DNA of 8,582 bases, from contig JAOTUT010000049.1 of NCBI GenBank assembly GCA_029863735.1, positions 1 through 8,582 on the forward strand, given 5' to 3'. The translations under genes and the position numbers were made by a program. Source of the DNA: Ignavibacteria bacterium. Lineage in GTDB: Bacteria > Bacteroidota > Ignavibacteria > Ignavibacteriales > Ignavibacteriaceae. Positions 6,814 through 8,582 of this stretch are shown in pieces. Each line of letters opens with the position of its first letter. Positions within the stretch are counted from its first letter, which is position 1. The notes beneath the pieces are model-generated. The model searched no databases and was not told the origin of the DNA. It worked only from the letters and a program-made list of their open reading frames with translations.

Positions 6814-8544
6814 ATGATTACATCAGAACTTCCTTCAACTCTACTTAAAGAAGCCGAATTCAGTGTGCTTGATGTTGAGACTACCGGACTATCCGCAAGG
6901 AATAATCGGGTTATTGAGATTGGAATCGTTAAGATTAAAAATCTTAAAGTGGTTGACAAATACACCACCCTAATCAATCCGGGATACGATATACCCTATT
7001 TTATTACCCAGTTCACAGGAATTTCCAACAAAGATGTAGCTTACTCACCAAGTTTTTTTGACACTGCAGAAGAGATAGAGGAGTTTATTGGAAATTCAAT
7101 AATAAGCGGACACAATTTAAGTTTCGATGAAGGATTTCTAAGATATGAATTTATACGAAATGGTTTTGAACCACTGAGCAATCTTAATGTATGCACTTTA
7201 AAATTATCGCGGAAAGTGTTTCCAACTCTTAAAAGCAAATCATTGGCATCTGTCACTGAACATCTTGGAATAAAAAATAAAACATCTCACCGTGCACTTT
7301 CAGATGCAGAAGCAACTGCGCATATACTTGTTAAGCTGATAAGAAAATTATCTAAGGATAAAAAGATCAAAACGCTTCAGCAACTGCTTGAGTATGAGTC
7401 TTCTTTAGTATCCTCAGGCCTGAACTTAAAGTTACCAAAGGATATTTATAACTCACTTTATTCTCTGCCAGATGCTCCGGGGGTATATTATTTCCTCAAC
7501 AAGAAAAATGAAATTATTTATATCGGCAAAGCAAAATCACTAAAAGATAGAGTGCGGAGTTACTTTGCATCAACTGCAACTGGAAAGACAAAGAAAATAG
7601 TTAAACAAGCAGCAAAGATTAAAACAGAGATAACGAATTCAGAGCTTACTGCCCTATTGCTGGAAGCTGAAAGCATAAAACTGATAAATCCAAAGCACAA
7701 CAGTCAATTAAAAAAATATGGCAACAAATATTTCATCCGAATAAACAAAAGCCATAAATATCCTAAAGCTGAAATCACAACTAAGTTTGACTTCGATGGC
7801 AATGATTACTTCGGATTATTTATCTCGCGGAAAAAAGCTGAAGTGGTTCTTGATATAATTGATAAAACATTTTCTCTTCGTGAGTGTAATGAAAAAGACT
7901 TCCGCAAAGGGAAGAAATGTTTTTTGGCCGATATTGAAAGATGCACTGCTCCGTGTGTTAAGAATAATGATCCTGATTATTTCGACGAACTTGAAAAAGT
8001 TTACGAATTTCTTTCAGGCGGAAATCAATCAGCATTGGACAGGATGCTTTTTAAAATGAAAGACTATGCATCCAAAGAAAAATATGAAAAAGCTGCAGAA
8101 ACAAAACAGGTAATTGATTTAATTTTGTCGCTGACACATAAGTCATCCCTTCTTGCCGAACCAATCAACAAGGCTAACGTGCTTTTTGAAGTTTCAGAAG
8201 GACTCAACAAGGATTATATTCTTCTTATCGAAGGCAAATATTTCATAAAGAAAAGTTCCCTTTCAAGTAAGGATAGTTTTGAAGAGGCACTGAATGATTA
8301 TTATTCCAAAACAATCAGAATTGATACAAATCCCACAGAGGAAGATCTCGAAAAAATGAAAATTAGTTTGAACTGGCTTACAAAAAACAGAAACAAAGTC
8401 AGTATTTATTATTTGAAAGACTTCAGTTCACAGGAGGAGTTGTTTAATTCTATATCAAGCAATAAAGCTTCATCAAAAAAAACTGTCAAGAATTTTAATC
8501 TCAGAAGATTAACGATTACCAATACAATGGATGAAGAAAGTTGA
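6814..8544 (+). CDS. Fusion of DEDDh (DnaQ-like) exonuclease and UvrC/Cho-like GIY-YIG nuclease
   Basis: The 576-residue protein joins two nucleases. Residues 16-178 are a DEDDh 3'-5' exonuclease of the PolC/DnaQ epsilon type: D20 and E22 (LDVETTG), D105 (GHNLSFDEGFL), and H159 with D164 (SHRALSDAEAT). Residues 217-300 are a UvrC-type GIY-YIG domain with GVYYF (223-227), IIYIGKAKSLKDRVRSYF, R246, and E284 in LLLEAESIKLINPKHN. Cysteines C358, C369, C377 and C381 correspond in spacing to the four Cys of E. coli UvrC reported to hold an Fe-S cluster. Residues 408-440 resemble a UVR (UvrB-contacting) motif. The last ~130 residues are not recognised, and the RNase H-like and HhH parts of UvrC are absent, as in Cho. 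Such fusions are known, for example in mycobacteria, where they are annotated as exonuclease or epsilon-like proteins. A role in nucleotide excision or lesion repair is inferred. An in-frame TAA two codons upstream fixes the ATG at 6814, 40 bases after the glycosyltransferase gene. Confidence 0.9.
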   Translation: MITSELPSTLLKEAEFSVLDVETTGLSARNNRVIEIGIVKIKNLKVVDKYTTLINPGYDIPYFITQFTGISNKDVAYSPSFFDTAEEIEEFIGNSIISGHNLSFDEGFLRYEFIRNGFEPLSNLNVCTLKLSRKVFPTLKSKSLASVTEHLGIKNKTSHRALSDAEATAHILVKLIRKLSKDKKIKTLQQLLEYESSLVSSGLNLKLPKDIYNSLYSLPDAPGVYYFLNKKNEIIYIGKAKSLKDRVRSYFASTATGKTKKIVKQAAKIKTEITNSELTALLLEAESIKLINPKHNSQLKKYGNKYFIRINKSHKYPKAEITTKFDFDGNDYFGLFISRKKAEVVLDIIDKTFSLRECNEKDFRKGKKCFLADIERCTAPCVKNNDPDYFDELEKVYEFLSGGNQSALDRMLFKMKDYASKEKYEKAAETKQVIDLILSLTHKSSLLAEPINKANVLFEVSEGLNKDYILLIEGKYFIKKSSLSSKDSFEEALNDYYSKTIRIDTNPTEEDLEKMKISLNWLTKNRNKVSIYYLKDFSSQEELFNSISSNKASSKKTVKNFNLRRLTITNTMDEES

Positions 8545-8582
8545 AAGCTCATCGATTAGATCATATTCTAAACAATAAAAAA

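Noticed and set aside
8545..8582. Feature after the nuclease gene at the right edge
   Set aside because: Only 38 AT-rich bases remain, with no hairpin or start codon context that could be supported.

Overview
The window looks like chromosomal DNA of an AT-rich bacterium, probably from the Bacteroidota/Chlorobiota/Ignavibacteria side of the tree. That placement is inference. It rests on low GC content, A/T-rich gene leaders of which many lack a clear Shine-Dalgarno sequence, the Gram-negative type outer-membrane protein, and the general look of the proteins. There is no rRNA, tRNA, CRISPR array, insertion sequence or phage gene.

Left part (1-4161, all on the minus strand): a tightly packed housekeeping operon read from right to left, ymdB-type metallophosphoesterase > folD > deoC > HicB-like small protein > trmH > aroA. 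Junctions are a 4-base ATGA overlap (ymdB/folD), about +1 base (folD/deoC with the start chosen here), 12 bases (deoC/hicB-like), an 8-base overlap (hicB-like/trmH) and 14 bases (trmH/aroA). aroA runs off the left edge, and 263 codons are present. The operon mixes one-carbon metabolism, deoxynucleoside catabolism, cyclic-nucleotide hydrolysis, tRNA 2'-O-methylation and the shikimate pathway. The shared theme is probably co-expression rather than one pathway.

Middle (4162-5150): a probable promoter for the operon, then a minus-strand gene for a small exported beta-barrel-like protein with a GTG start and a strong ribosome binding site. Upstream of it lies a short gene relic on the minus strand (about 4921-5118). 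It matches what I know of the C-terminal end of DinB-family proteins and has no room for the rest of the gene. It is the least obvious feature of the window.

Right part (5151-8544, plus strand): a polytopic GT-C type glycosyltransferase-like membrane protein, followed 40 bases later by a 576-residue fusion of a DEDDh (DnaQ-like) exonuclease with a UvrC/Cho-like GIY-YIG nuclease. The fusion keeps the four-cysteine cluster and the UVR motif of UvrC but lacks its RNase H-like and HhH C-terminal part.

I see no convincing new multi-gene system. The items most worth a second look are the DinB relic, the HicB-like protein without a HicA partner inside a metabolic operon, the N-terminal cysteine-bearing extension of DeoC, and the architecture of the exonuclease/GIY-YIG fusion.
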